Source of the DNA: Bacteroidota bacterium
GTDB lineage: Bacteria > Bacteroidota > Bacteroidia > Chitinophagales > Chitinophagaceae
DNA length: 64,000 nucleotides
Assembly: GCA_030706735.1 (NCBI GenBank)
Contig: JAUZNZ010000008.1
Location: 100,163 to 164,162 of the forward strand
Reading direction: 5' to 3'
Positions 35,001 through 43,205 of the stretch are shown one piece after another. Both the position numbers and the translations under genes were made by a program. The notes beneath the pieces were generated by a model. That model was not told the origin of the DNA. It saw only the letters and a program-made list of their open reading frames with translations, and searched no databases. How positions within the stretch are numbered: the first letter of the stretch is position 1; every line of letters starts with the position of its first letter.

Positions 35001-35303
35001 ATCGGATTTGCCTATACGATCCCGTATACGACCTCCGATTGGGTATATTCGACGGATTTCTTCCGCATACAGAGCATCACCCTGGGCTACAACCTGAAAT
35101 CGATCGTTAAAACGGGCGTCATCAGCACCGCACGTGTGTATGCCTCTCTGCAAAACTGGTTTGGCTGGGACAAATACAAGGGAGGGGTGAATCCGGAAGC
35201 GCAGAATACCAACCTGACGAACAGCACGTATCCTTTGCCGGGTGACTATGGCGCCATGCCGCTCAACAAGTCGGCCATCCTGGGTATCAATCTTACGTTT
35301 TAA
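32046..35303 (+). CDS. SusC/RagA-family TonB-linked outer-membrane transporter 1
   Basis: A 1085-residue protein from ATG 32046, which opens a signal peptide (MLNCFTYFSVKAIPSLTLLL); upstream in-frame codons would place 32 non-signal residues before it and overlap the regulatory element. Residues about 35-120 are the CarboxypepD-like domain (YTGMILDETGRGIAGATIQV). The TonB-linked region follows (SLEDVVVIGYGTQRRKDVTS), then the plug (GMPGSGFTIVIRGTGSI, DAAAGAIYGSRAANGVVLI) and a barrel ending in LGINLTF. It imports oligosaccharides captured by the SusD encoded 23 bases downstream. The surrounding genes suggest pectic oligomers. Confidence 0.96.
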   Translation: MLNCFTYFSVKAIPSLTLLLCLLTASMPGISQKKLSPAATYTGMILDETGRGIAGATIQVKDATVATTSKGNGSFEIAIPAGAKGVLIITYIGFERQEVPVDPKKPLLVTLTSSKKSLEDVVVIGYGTQRRKDVTSAVATFDTKSIQEKPITRIDQAMIGQMPGVQVRQQTGMPGSGFTIVIRGTGSITAGTEPLYVIDGFPLDVSNQNTAGGFSNGNPLNNLNPDDIESIQVLKDAAAGAIYGSRAANGVVLITTRRGLPGKTTLAVNANAGISRVSKKADVLSPQEWINEATELENYKWVNSGAGRTADQSNAARRAILGLGPTAYNTGFMPDDRWSIPGHPGLEYVNWQDSAFRTAPFQNYQLSASGGTENLRYFISGNFLNQTGVLLNTGYNNYSARANVEVNAAKRFKLGFNLAPTYSMIQAPSAEGKDNQLMHLYNMVQIVEDTAGMNSGAGKNAVYGWANSSVSPVAFLNNTISAVKTTRILYSMYGDLNILPGLNARATFNYDQSNQNTKGYTSDFVAGNVTDRLNTPGKDASGSYSGFTKQNIVNENTLTYIRTIHEDHSISAVAGLSYSWVHLENFTIKTAGGYANDLLNTLNNAIPSTAGVTVTGNTTESNNVLFSYYARVQYGYKDKYLLSGTMRRDASSRFGLANQYGTFPSLSAGWRISQENFMKNIDFVNDLKLRFSYGRSGNNNIGDYAAIPTVAAANYNFGGSSPVASAGFVPNGIPNPFLKWETSNTYDAGLDATVLKNRINIIFDLYEKKNTDLLLTIPVPAATGATSSLQNIGSVQNRGLELSIGAVAVRTRNFQWSLNGNVAFNQNKVLSLGGLGTQINIPNAFGTGYPPFLLQDGQPMYTYYIIKHTGILTQDDMNNPKVAKLAKQTVGDEKYLDVNGDGIIDANDRVNGGQPTPKYTWGLTNTFRYKSFDFMVQVYGQHGGSILSYIARAIDNPANGVSTNLGVWRDRWTAANPNPNAPRGKIGFAYTIPYTTSDWVYSTDFFRIQSITLGYNLKSIVKTGVISTARVYASLQNWFGWDKYKGGVNPEAQNTNLTNSTYPLPGDYGAMPLNKSAILGINLTF

Positions 35304-35326
35304 TTCAAACGCTTAAATTCTTTTCG

Positions 35327-36862
35327 ATGAGAACAAAAATATTCAGACTTGGTGTAGCGGGCGCCTGGGGACTGTCCCTGATGGCTGCCTGTAGCAAGCA
35401 GTTGAATCAGGTACCCCCTTCCTCGATCACCACGGCCAACTTCTATTCCAATACCAACGATTTTACGCAGGCCGTGACGGGCTGTTACAACCAGCTCCGT
35501 GCGTATCCCGACCAGACTCTTTGGTTGGGCGAAATGCGATCCGACAACGTCCTGGCCGCATCCGACGGCAACCGCGACTGGCAGGGGATCAATGACTTCT
35601 CGCCCAACCTGACCACGACTAATTTTATCGTCACGGGCTGGGATAATAACTTCACCGGGATCTATGCCTGTAACAGCGTGCTCGACGCCATAGCTAAAAA
35701 AGGCACGAATATCACGGATACCGTGCTTCGAAGGAGATTTGGCGGTGAAGTGCATTTCCTCAGGGCATTCTATTATTTTCAACTCGTACGCCTGTACGGC
35801 GAAGTGCCCATTGTGGATCACGTGTCCTCCGTGGCCGAGGTGGAGACGATCCCACGCAGTTCCGTCGCAGACGTTTACAAACTGATCATTTCGGATCTGC
35901 AATATGCGGCGGCCAATCTCCCGGCCAGCTACTCCGCCGCGGCGGATATCGGCCGTCCTACGAAATATGCCGCCGAAGGCGTCCTTGGCCTGGTCTATCT
36001 GACCCGATCGGGTCCCACGTACGCCGGGACCGATGGGCCCACGCTCAATAGCAACGAGTATAACCAGGCCCTCGCGCTATTCCAGGACATCATCAATAGC
36101 AATCAATACCAGTTCCTCGCCAGCTATCCGTCGATCTTCTCCTACACCAACGAGGACAATAAAGAGGTCATTTTCGACGTGCAGTTTATGAGCACCAACA
36201 ATGCCGCCGACTTCCCCAGCATGCTGGTCCCGACGGGCTACTGGGGCGGCCTGGGCCTTTCCGGCTATGGCAACGGCTACGGGTCCTGCACGTTCAACGT
36301 CACAAAGAACCTGCTGAACTCGTTCAACTCGAGTGCGGCAGGCGCCGTGGACAACCGCGATACCTTCAGTATCCAGTTCAAATACAATCAAACGGCGACC
36401 CAGGTCGATTCCACCAATCCCTTCGAAAAGAAGTACATCAACGTCGCCAAACGCGGCACCTCCTATAACGACTGGCCCATCAATTTCATCGTACTGCGCT
36501 ATACGGACGTCCTGATGATGAAGGCCGAATGTATTCTCCATGGCGCAACGGGCGGATCGCAGGCCGACGTCGACTCCGTCGTAGACCAGGTACGGAGAAG
36601 GGCCGGCATAAGCAGCAATTTGTCGAATGTGACACTTCCGCAGCTGATGGAAGAGCGCCGGCGCGAATTCATCGGCGAGGGCTTGCGATGGAACGACCTG
36701 GTCCGCGAAGGCATGGCGGTGACGACCATGAATGCCTGGGCCGCCGGCGACAGCATCACGACGATCCAGCAGGTGCTGCCGACCTCCGTCATTTATCCCA
36801 TACCCAATGCCGAGATCCTGGTCAAGCCCGGCTTGTATACACAAAATGCCGGCTACCATTAA
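35327..36862 (+). CDS. SusD/RagB-family outer-membrane glycan-binding lipoprotein 1
   Basis: A 511-residue lipoprotein; the signal ends in LSLMAACSKQ, giving the lipidated Cys. The SusD pattern is visible: LNQVPPSSITTANFYSNTND near the N terminus, the TPR-like segments with RRFGGEVHFLRAFYYFQLVR and LYGEVPIVD, and the late VRRRAGISSNLSNVTLPQLM and ERRREFIGEGLRWNDLVREG. It caps the SusC barrel and captures glycan at the surface. It pairs with susC1 and is followed by a terminator. Confidence 0.96.
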   Translation: MRTKIFRLGVAGAWGLSLMAACSKQLNQVPPSSITTANFYSNTNDFTQAVTGCYNQLRAYPDQTLWLGEMRSDNVLAASDGNRDWQGINDFSPNLTTTNFIVTGWDNNFTGIYACNSVLDAIAKKGTNITDTVLRRRFGGEVHFLRAFYYFQLVRLYGEVPIVDHVSSVAEVETIPRSSVADVYKLIISDLQYAAANLPASYSAAADIGRPTKYAAEGVLGLVYLTRSGPTYAGTDGPTLNSNEYNQALALFQDIINSNQYQFLASYPSIFSYTNEDNKEVIFDVQFMSTNNAADFPSMLVPTGYWGGLGLSGYGNGYGSCTFNVTKNLLNSFNSSAAGAVDNRDTFSIQFKYNQTATQVDSTNPFEKKYINVAKRGTSYNDWPINFIVLRYTDVLMMKAECILHGATGGSQADVDSVVDQVRRRAGISSNLSNVTLPQLMEERRREFIGEGLRWNDLVREGMAVTTMNAWAAGDSITTIQQVLPTSVIYPIPNAEILVKPGLYTQNAGYH

Positions 36863-36917
36863 GGAGCCACGGCCGCAAAGCAAGGTTTTTTTGGTTTTGA
36901 ATGTGTGCATCCATAGT

Positions 36918-36943
36918 GCCCGGTCCCCGTACCGGGCCTTTTT
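36918..36943 (+). terminator. Intrinsic terminator after susD1
   Basis: GCCCGGT and ACCGGGC form a 7-bp stem with a CCCCGT loop, followed by CTTTTT. It lies 55 bases after the susD1 stop and about 45 bases before regulatory element C, the same spacing as the terminator and element B before susC1. Confidence 0.8.
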
Positions 36944-36984
36944 ATGCGCTCCTGACTCGTTTATTAAATGTCATTTATACATTT

Positions 36985-37007
36985 CCGGGAACGATTGCGT
37001 AGATTTC
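36985..37007 (+). promoter_or_regulatory. Regulatory element copy (C) upstream of susC2
   Basis: CCGGGAACGATTGCGTAGAT then TT, about 75-97 bases upstream of the susC2 start. It shares 19 of 20 bases with copy B. It lies between the susD1 terminator and susC2, so it belongs to the susC2 promoter region. Confidence 0.7.
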
Positions 37008-37081
37008 GAGCGGGAAGCAGGACGCTTCAGGATAGTTTAGGATTTGCATTGATCTACTTTTAAAACATCTAAAACTGCTAT

Positions 37082-40000
37082 ATGAAAAGGAAGAAAATCA
37101 TTTTTCTGCTTCTGATCTGTTGTTTTACCCTATCCTCCCACTATACCCGGGCACAAAACCCTCCCGCTTCCCCAAATGCCGCCCTCACCGTTTCCGGTGT
37201 CGTATCGGACGAGAATGGCAAACCTCTACCTGGCATTACCGTACAAGTTAAAGGAACCTCCACCAGTACGCTGACCGGCGCCGATGGCGCCTACAGGATC
37301 GCACTCCCAAAACCCAATTCGATCCTGGTCTTTTCTTACGTGGGGTACCAAACCCTGGAGATAGGCGTCAATAACCGGATGATCATCAATACATCCATGG
37401 AACTGAGCACGAAAGCGCTTTCCGACGTGGTGGTCATCGGCTACGGCAGCCAGAGCAAGAGGGATGTGACAGGGGCCGTCTCTTCCTTTGACGCCAGAAA
37501 GCTCGAGGAGCGCCCCCTTCAACGCATCGACCAGGCCCTGGTAGGACAACTGGCCGGCGTAACGGTTAAGCAAACCACCGGGATCCCGGGAAAGGCCTTT
37601 AGCATCCAGGTTCGTGGCACGGGTTCCATTAGCGGCGGCAATGAGCCCCTGTACGTGATAGACGGGTTCCCTTTGTCCGTGAATTCCAGCAATACAGGGA
37701 ACGGAACCTTTACGACCGGTAACCCCCTGGACAATATTAATCCAAATGATATTGAACGGATCGAAGTCCTGAAAGACGCAGCCGCGGCCGCCATCTACGG
37801 ATCAAGGGCCTCCAACGGCGTAGTGATCATTACCACCAAACGGGGGCAGTCAGGCAGAACGAAGATCAATTTCAACACCTATGCAGGATATAATGCAGCA
37901 AGTAAGAAACTCACCATGCTGAACGGCGATCAGTGGATCGACCGGGCAACGGAAATGATCAATGCGGCGTATGTGCTTAAATACGGATCGGCGGGAGCCA
38001 CCGCAAACGATGACGCCGCCACCCGGGCAGCCAGGATTGGCCTCGCGCCCGGACAGATCAATACGGCCTATATGCTCGACCCACGCTGGGCGATGCCGGG
38101 TCACCCCGGCCTGGAATTTGAGGATTGGCAAAACGTGATCGAACGAAAAGGCCAGATGCAGAATTACGAAGTGTCGGCCAGCGGCGGCACGGACATCGTG
38201 AAGTATTTCATATCCGGAAATTACGCCAATCAGGATGGTTTCATCGTCGGCGTCGGCTACAAAGCCTATTCCCTAAGGGCGAATATTGAGGTCAACGCGT
38301 CCAGGCGGCTCAAATTCGGCGTCAACGTCGCGCCGACGTATTCGATCACACAGGATCCCGGCGTAGAAGGAAAGGATGCCATCTTCCACCAGTCCCTCAG
38401 CATGACGCCTGTGCAGGAGGATACAGTGGGCAGCTTTCCCAATATCGGCAAGAACGCTACCTACTTCTGGAGCAATAGCCTGAACGGACCCCTGGGTAAA
38501 CTCACGCACAACATCGGAACGACCAGGCGCTATCGTACGCTCGGTACGGTCTACGGCGAATACCAGATCATCAAAGGACTGAATTTCAGGAGCTCGCTCA
38601 ACCTGGATAACACCGATAATATTACCACGACCTATGTTCCGTATATCACGGTAGGCACACTCGCCGCCCGGACGTTTACCGGCTCCAACAATCTCCTGGC
38701 AGCCACCTCAGGCACATACACGAGTTATAGAAGGCAGACCTTCGTTAACGAGAATACCCTGACCTATAATACCGTGATCAACGACGTGCACAGCCTGAAT
38801 ATCCTGGCCGGCTATTCATATAACCTGGACCGGTTGGACCGGGTAGGGATCAGCTCCAGCGGCGGATTTACCAATGCGGCGATCCAAACGATCAATGCCG
38901 CCGCGGCCGTCGTGCTCAGCGGCACGAACGGAGGGACAAAGAGCGTATTGGAATCCTATTTTAGTCGCGTGCAGTATGGCTATAAGGACAAATACCTCCT
39001 CTCTGCCAGTCTGCGCAGCGACGGATCTTCGAGGTTCGGTATAAATAACCAATACGGTATCTTCCCTTCCGCCTCCGTGGCATGGCGCATCATTGAAGAA
39101 AAATTCATGAATCCGGTGCACCTGTTCAGCGACCTGAAAGTAAGGGCGTCTTATGGAGTGAATGGCAATAATAATTTGCCGAATGATTATGCCAGTATTG
39201 CCACCATCGGTTCATCCGGGTACGTATTGGGCGGAACGCCGGCGGCAGTGATCGGCCAGGGACCGAATGTCCTGGCCAACCCGAGCCTGCAATGGGAAAA
39301 GTCCCAGACCTTTGACATAGGGCTCGATTTCGGGATATGGTCGAACCGGCTTTCGGGATCGTTCGATTTCTATAATAAATTAAATACCAAGCTTCTCCTG
39401 AATGTCCAGGTTCCCGAAGTGACCGGCTTTCAAACTTACCTGACCAATGTGGGTTCCGTACGAAATATCGGCCAGGAACTGGAACTGAGCTCACGCAACC
39501 TGGTCGGCCGGTTCCAGTGGAACACTACGGTAAATATCAGCCACAATACCAACAAGATCGTTTCGCTGGCGCCGGGCCAGACCCAGATCATCATTCCTAA
39601 CGGTCTCGAGACCACCGATCAGATCCTGCGCGTCGGCCAGCCGCTCAACAGCATTTATGTGGTGCGCCAGATCGGTTTCATGACACAGGATGATATCAAC
39701 AAACACGTGGCCGTCTATGGCACGGGCGAAACCGTCGGCGATCCGAAATACCAGGATCTGAATGGCGATGGCGTCATCACCGAGGCAGATAAACAGATCG
39801 TCGGGCATCCGAATCCCGATTTTACCTACGGCGTCACCAATTCCTTGCACTTTATGGGTTTCGACCTCAGCGTGTTGATCCAGGGCCAGTTCGGCGGGTC
39901 GATCTATTCGGATCTGGGCCGGGCGCTGACCCGTACCGGCCAGGGTTTCACCGACAATGCGCCTGAATCCTATACGCAGAGGTGGCGGTCTCCCACCGAT

Positions 40001-40327
40001 CAGGGGGCAGGCCGGTTCAGTAAGGCGTATTCAACCTTTGGATTTGTCGCCAATACCGATTGGCTCTACTCGTCCGATTATATACGCGTACGCGATATAA
40101 CCCTGGGGTACGACCTGAAAGGCGCCATCAGAACCAATGCGATCCAGGCCGCGCGGATCTACCTCACCCTGGAGAACTTTTTTGGACACGACAAATATTA
40201 CAATGGTCTGAACCCCGAGGCTGCTAACACCACCATAAGCTCTAATAGCTCTTATCCCGAAGCGGGTGACTATGGGGGCCTGCCGCTGGCCAAATCATTC
40301 GTGATCGGAATTAACATCACCCTCTAA
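37082..40327 (+). CDS. SusC/RagA-family TonB-linked outer-membrane transporter 2
   Basis: A 1081-residue protein with signal peptide (KIIFLLLICCFTLSSHYTRAQ). The domain order is the same as in SusC1: CarboxypepD-like (VSGVVSDENGKPLPGITVQV), VVVIGYGSQSKRDVTGA, plug (DAAAAAIYGSRASNGVVII) and barrel ending in FVIGINITL. It is a close relative of SusC1; both contain QYGYKDKYLLS, where 26 consecutive bases are identical between the genes. The start context AACTGCTATATG recurs at susC3. It is followed after 19 bases by susD2, which is interrupted by a stop. Confidence 0.96.
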   Translation: MKRKKIIFLLLICCFTLSSHYTRAQNPPASPNAALTVSGVVSDENGKPLPGITVQVKGTSTSTLTGADGAYRIALPKPNSILVFSYVGYQTLEIGVNNRMIINTSMELSTKALSDVVVIGYGSQSKRDVTGAVSSFDARKLEERPLQRIDQALVGQLAGVTVKQTTGIPGKAFSIQVRGTGSISGGNEPLYVIDGFPLSVNSSNTGNGTFTTGNPLDNINPNDIERIEVLKDAAAAAIYGSRASNGVVIITTKRGQSGRTKINFNTYAGYNAASKKLTMLNGDQWIDRATEMINAAYVLKYGSAGATANDDAATRAARIGLAPGQINTAYMLDPRWAMPGHPGLEFEDWQNVIERKGQMQNYEVSASGGTDIVKYFISGNYANQDGFIVGVGYKAYSLRANIEVNASRRLKFGVNVAPTYSITQDPGVEGKDAIFHQSLSMTPVQEDTVGSFPNIGKNATYFWSNSLNGPLGKLTHNIGTTRRYRTLGTVYGEYQIIKGLNFRSSLNLDNTDNITTTYVPYITVGTLAARTFTGSNNLLAATSGTYTSYRRQTFVNENTLTYNTVINDVHSLNILAGYSYNLDRLDRVGISSSGGFTNAAIQTINAAAAVVLSGTNGGTKSVLESYFSRVQYGYKDKYLLSASLRSDGSSRFGINNQYGIFPSASVAWRIIEEKFMNPVHLFSDLKVRASYGVNGNNNLPNDYASIATIGSSGYVLGGTPAAVIGQGPNVLANPSLQWEKSQTFDIGLDFGIWSNRLSGSFDFYNKLNTKLLLNVQVPEVTGFQTYLTNVGSVRNIGQELELSSRNLVGRFQWNTTVNISHNTNKIVSLAPGQTQIIIPNGLETTDQILRVGQPLNSIYVVRQIGFMTQDDINKHVAVYGTGETVGDPKYQDLNGDGVITEADKQIVGHPNPDFTYGVTNSLHFMGFDLSVLIQGQFGGSIYSDLGRALTRTGQGFTDNAPESYTQRWRSPTDQGAGRFSKAYSTFGFVANTDWLYSSDYIRVRDITLGYDLKGAIRTNAIQAARIYLTLENFFGHDKYYNGLNPEAANTTISSNSSYPEAGDYGGLPLAKSFVIGINITL

Positions 40328-40346
40328 TTCCACTAACTCAAACAAA

Positions 40347-41891
40347 ATGAAAAAGAACTCATTCCTCATATTGATAGCGGTTATGGCCCTTGCCTCCTGC
40401 AAAAAGGATTTGAACCAAATACCCATTTCGGCGGCGACGACTTCGACGTTCTACCAGCAGCCCAGCGATTTTATCCAGGGGGTCAACGCAACGTACAATG
40501 CGTTGCGGGGCTATCCGGACAGACTGCTGAATCTTTCCGAGATCCGCTCCGACAATATTTACGGCGTATCAGTAGCCGTTCGCGACTGGGACCCCATAAA
40601 TGATTTTTCACCAAGCATCGTATCCAATGTGTACGTTGAAGAGGCGTGGAGCACCGATTTCAACGGGATCTTCAAGGCCAACACCGTTCTCGATGAAATA
40701 AAGAAGAACGCCGGCTTTGTCGGCTCCGCAGCCCTGGCGACAAGGTTGCAGGCCGAGGCGAGATTCCTGCGCGCCTTTTATTATTTTGACCTGATCAGGT
40801 ACTTCGGCAAATTACCCATTATCGATCATCCCGTGCTGGTGTCCGAAGCATCCGCCATCAGGCGTAGCTCCGTCGATTCCGTTTATTAGTTCATAATCGG
40901 CGATCTCCAGTTTGCCGCTGCCAATCTCCCCGCTAACTATACCGGATCATTCCCATCCTATACCGCGACCGACGTAGGCCGGGCCACAAAGTATGCGGCA
41001 GAAGCCGTGCTTGCGGAAGTGTACATGGCCCGGTCGGGACCCACTTATAGCATCGAAGGTCCGGGTCTTGGCGTAAGCGAATGGGGCCTTGCCCTGCCCC
41101 TGTTAAATGATATTATAGGCAGCGGCCTCTATACGTTCAATCCCAACTACGCGAATATCTTCGCATATAATAACCAAAGCCCCGTCCCCGCAGGCAACAA
41201 AGAGGCGATATTCGACGTGATGTATATCAGCGGCCAGAACCCTGTGCTGGGCGCCACCTATCCGTGGGACCTGGCTCCGCAAAGTTATTTCAATGCCTTT
41301 CCTGCCGGCAATTCGCAGGCAAACGGAAGCCTGGAGATCATACCGGTATCCAATGATCTGTTCACGTCCTATGCGGCCAACGATACGCGACGGACTCAAT
41401 CGATCCACTCGACCGGCTATACCTATCTCGGCAGCACGGAATTGCGCCCCTTCTTTAAAAAATACCTGGATACGACCAAGATCCCCACGGCGAGCCGCTT
41501 TGACTGGGGCATCAATTTCATTGCGATCCGCTATACGGATATTCTGCTGCTTAAGGCGGAATGCGTGTTGAATGGCGCCACGGGCTCCCAGGCCACGGAT
41601 GTCGACGCAGTCGTTAACCAGGTCAGGGCCAGGGCCGGCCAGCCGGCCATTTCGAACGTTACGCTGGCGCAGTTGTACGATGAGCGGAGAAGGGAGTTTG
41701 CAGACGAAGGGTCGCGCTGGTTCGACCTGCAACGGAGCGGCAACTTGCTAACGATCATGAATAATTGGATAACCGCGGAAGATGCGCAGCACAGGATCAA
41801 CCATGTGGTGGCCAACTACATCATTTACCCGGTGCCCCAGACGCAGCTGGATGCACTGCCCGGATTATACACGCAAAACCCGGGATACTGA
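40347..41891 (+). pseudogene. SusD/RagB-family lipoprotein 2, interrupted by an in-frame amber stop
   Basis: The frame from ATG 40347 to TGA 41889-41891 reads as one SusD protein of 514 codons, apart from TAG at 40887-40889 (codon 181). The first part has a lipoprotein signal (MALASCKKDL) and LQAEARFLRAFYYFDLIRYFG. Directly after the stop the same frame goes on with FIIGDLQFAAANLPANY, which aligns with SusD1 LIISDLQYAAANLPASY; SusD1 has Lys where SusD2 has the stop. The end (ERRREFADEGSRWFDLQRSG) is intact. A single AAG to TAG change explains it. It may be a recent loss, a sequencing error, or suppressed. The 180-residue product alone could not form a SusD fold. Confidence 0.9.
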
Positions 41892-41982
41892 GCGACCCGA
41901 CCCCATGGCTGAATGGAGCCTGCCGATGAGCCCGAAAGTGCTGGTGAAACGGCCCGACGGCAATTGAACAAAAACGTTTATT

Positions 41983-43197
41983 ATGATAAGTAACTCTTGG
42001 AAACGAGCCTGCACGGGAATGGCGCTTGCCTGTTGCATGATGGCGCCATTCGCCGCGAAATCACAATCGCTCCTGGAAACCGGTTCGACCAGGCCCATGC
42101 CGGATGCATGGATCGACGCGGATACTCATCACGAGGTCATTCGTCTGACCAGGCAGAACGGAAATAATGCCAGTTTCTATTTCCACAATGATCCCTTTAT
42201 CGGGAATAAAATGGTATTCTATGGAACCGGCTCCGCCGGACGCCAGATCTATACCGTGGACCTGGAAAGTCTCCGGATAGTACAGGTCACGCAGCAAAAT
42301 GCTCCCATGAATGGAGAGATCGCCGCCCGTCATAGCCGGTCGGTATTTTACCAGATCAAAGACAGCGTATTCTCGACAAACATCGACTCGCGCGCGACGA
42401 AGCTTATTTTCGTCTTTCCGCCGGATTTCAAAGGGAGTGTCTCCACGCTGAACGCCGATGAGACCTTGCTGGGTGGCGTACAAAGCGGGGACGAGGCAAA
42501 AGAGATCCTCAGGCGATACCCGGAAAAACATGATTTTTTCGATCGCATTTATGACGCCCATATCCCCCATACGCTGTTTACGATCGACCTGAAGACCGGA
42601 ACGCTGAAAAAGATCCACCGGGAGAATACCTGGCTGGGTCACGTGCAGTTCTCTCCGTCCGATCCCAATATGCTGATGTTCTGTCACGAAGGACCCTGGC
42701 AGAAAGTGGACCGCATCTGGCTGATCGACGTCCGCACCGAAGCCGTCCGCCTCATGCACAAAAGGACCGTTGACAATGAGATCGCCGGCCATGAGTTCTT
42801 TAGCCCCGATGGACACACGATTTGGTTCGACTGGCAGATCCCGAAGGGTCAGACCTTTTTCCTCGGCGGCGTGGACACCCGTACAGGCGCCGAAAAAAAA
42901 TACGCAATGACACGCGACGAATGGTCGATCCATTTTAATGTCTCGCCCGATCAAGGGCTCTTCGCGGGAGACGGCGGAGATTCAGGCCAGGTGGCGAAGG
43001 CAAAGAACGGTCGGTGGATCTATCTCTTCCGGCCGGAAGGGGACCACTTCGTGTCGGAAAAACTGGTGAATATGAAATACCAGTATTATAAACTGGAGCC
43101 CAACGTACATTTTTCCCCCGATGGTAAATGGGTCATTTTCCGGGCAAACTTTGAAGGACATGAAGATGTTTATGCGGTACAGTTGAAAAAGTCTTAA
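41983..43197 (+). CDS. PL22 oligogalacturonide lyase, secreted
   Basis: A 404-residue seven-bladed propeller enzyme with a signal peptide (MALACCMMAPFAAKSQS). PL22 features include FYFHNDPFIGNKMVFYG, LGHVQFSPSDPNMLMFCHEG, GHEFFSPDGHTIWFDW and YYKLEPNVHFSPDGKWVIF, whose His residues hold the catalytic manganese. Family members split short oligogalacturonides to unsaturated products. Many homologues are cytoplasmic; here an export signal indicates periplasmic action. It starts 91 bases after susD2 and leads a run of closely spaced pectinolytic genes to 52820. Confidence 0.92.
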   Translation: MISNSWKRACTGMALACCMMAPFAAKSQSLLETGSTRPMPDAWIDADTHHEVIRLTRQNGNNASFYFHNDPFIGNKMVFYGTGSAGRQIYTVDLESLRIVQVTQQNAPMNGEIAARHSRSVFYQIKDSVFSTNIDSRATKLIFVFPPDFKGSVSTLNADETLLGGVQSGDEAKEILRRYPEKHDFFDRIYDAHIPHTLFTIDLKTGTLKKIHRENTWLGHVQFSPSDPNMLMFCHEGPWQKVDRIWLIDVRTEAVRLMHKRTVDNEIAGHEFFSPDGHTIWFDWQIPKGQTFFLGGVDTRTGAEKKYAMTRDEWSIHFNVSPDQGLFAGDGGDSGQVAKAKNGRWIYLFRPEGDHFVSEKLVNMKYQYYKLEPNVHFSPDGKWVIFRANFEGHEDVYAVQLKKS

Positions 43198-43205
43198 ATT
43201 ATTGT

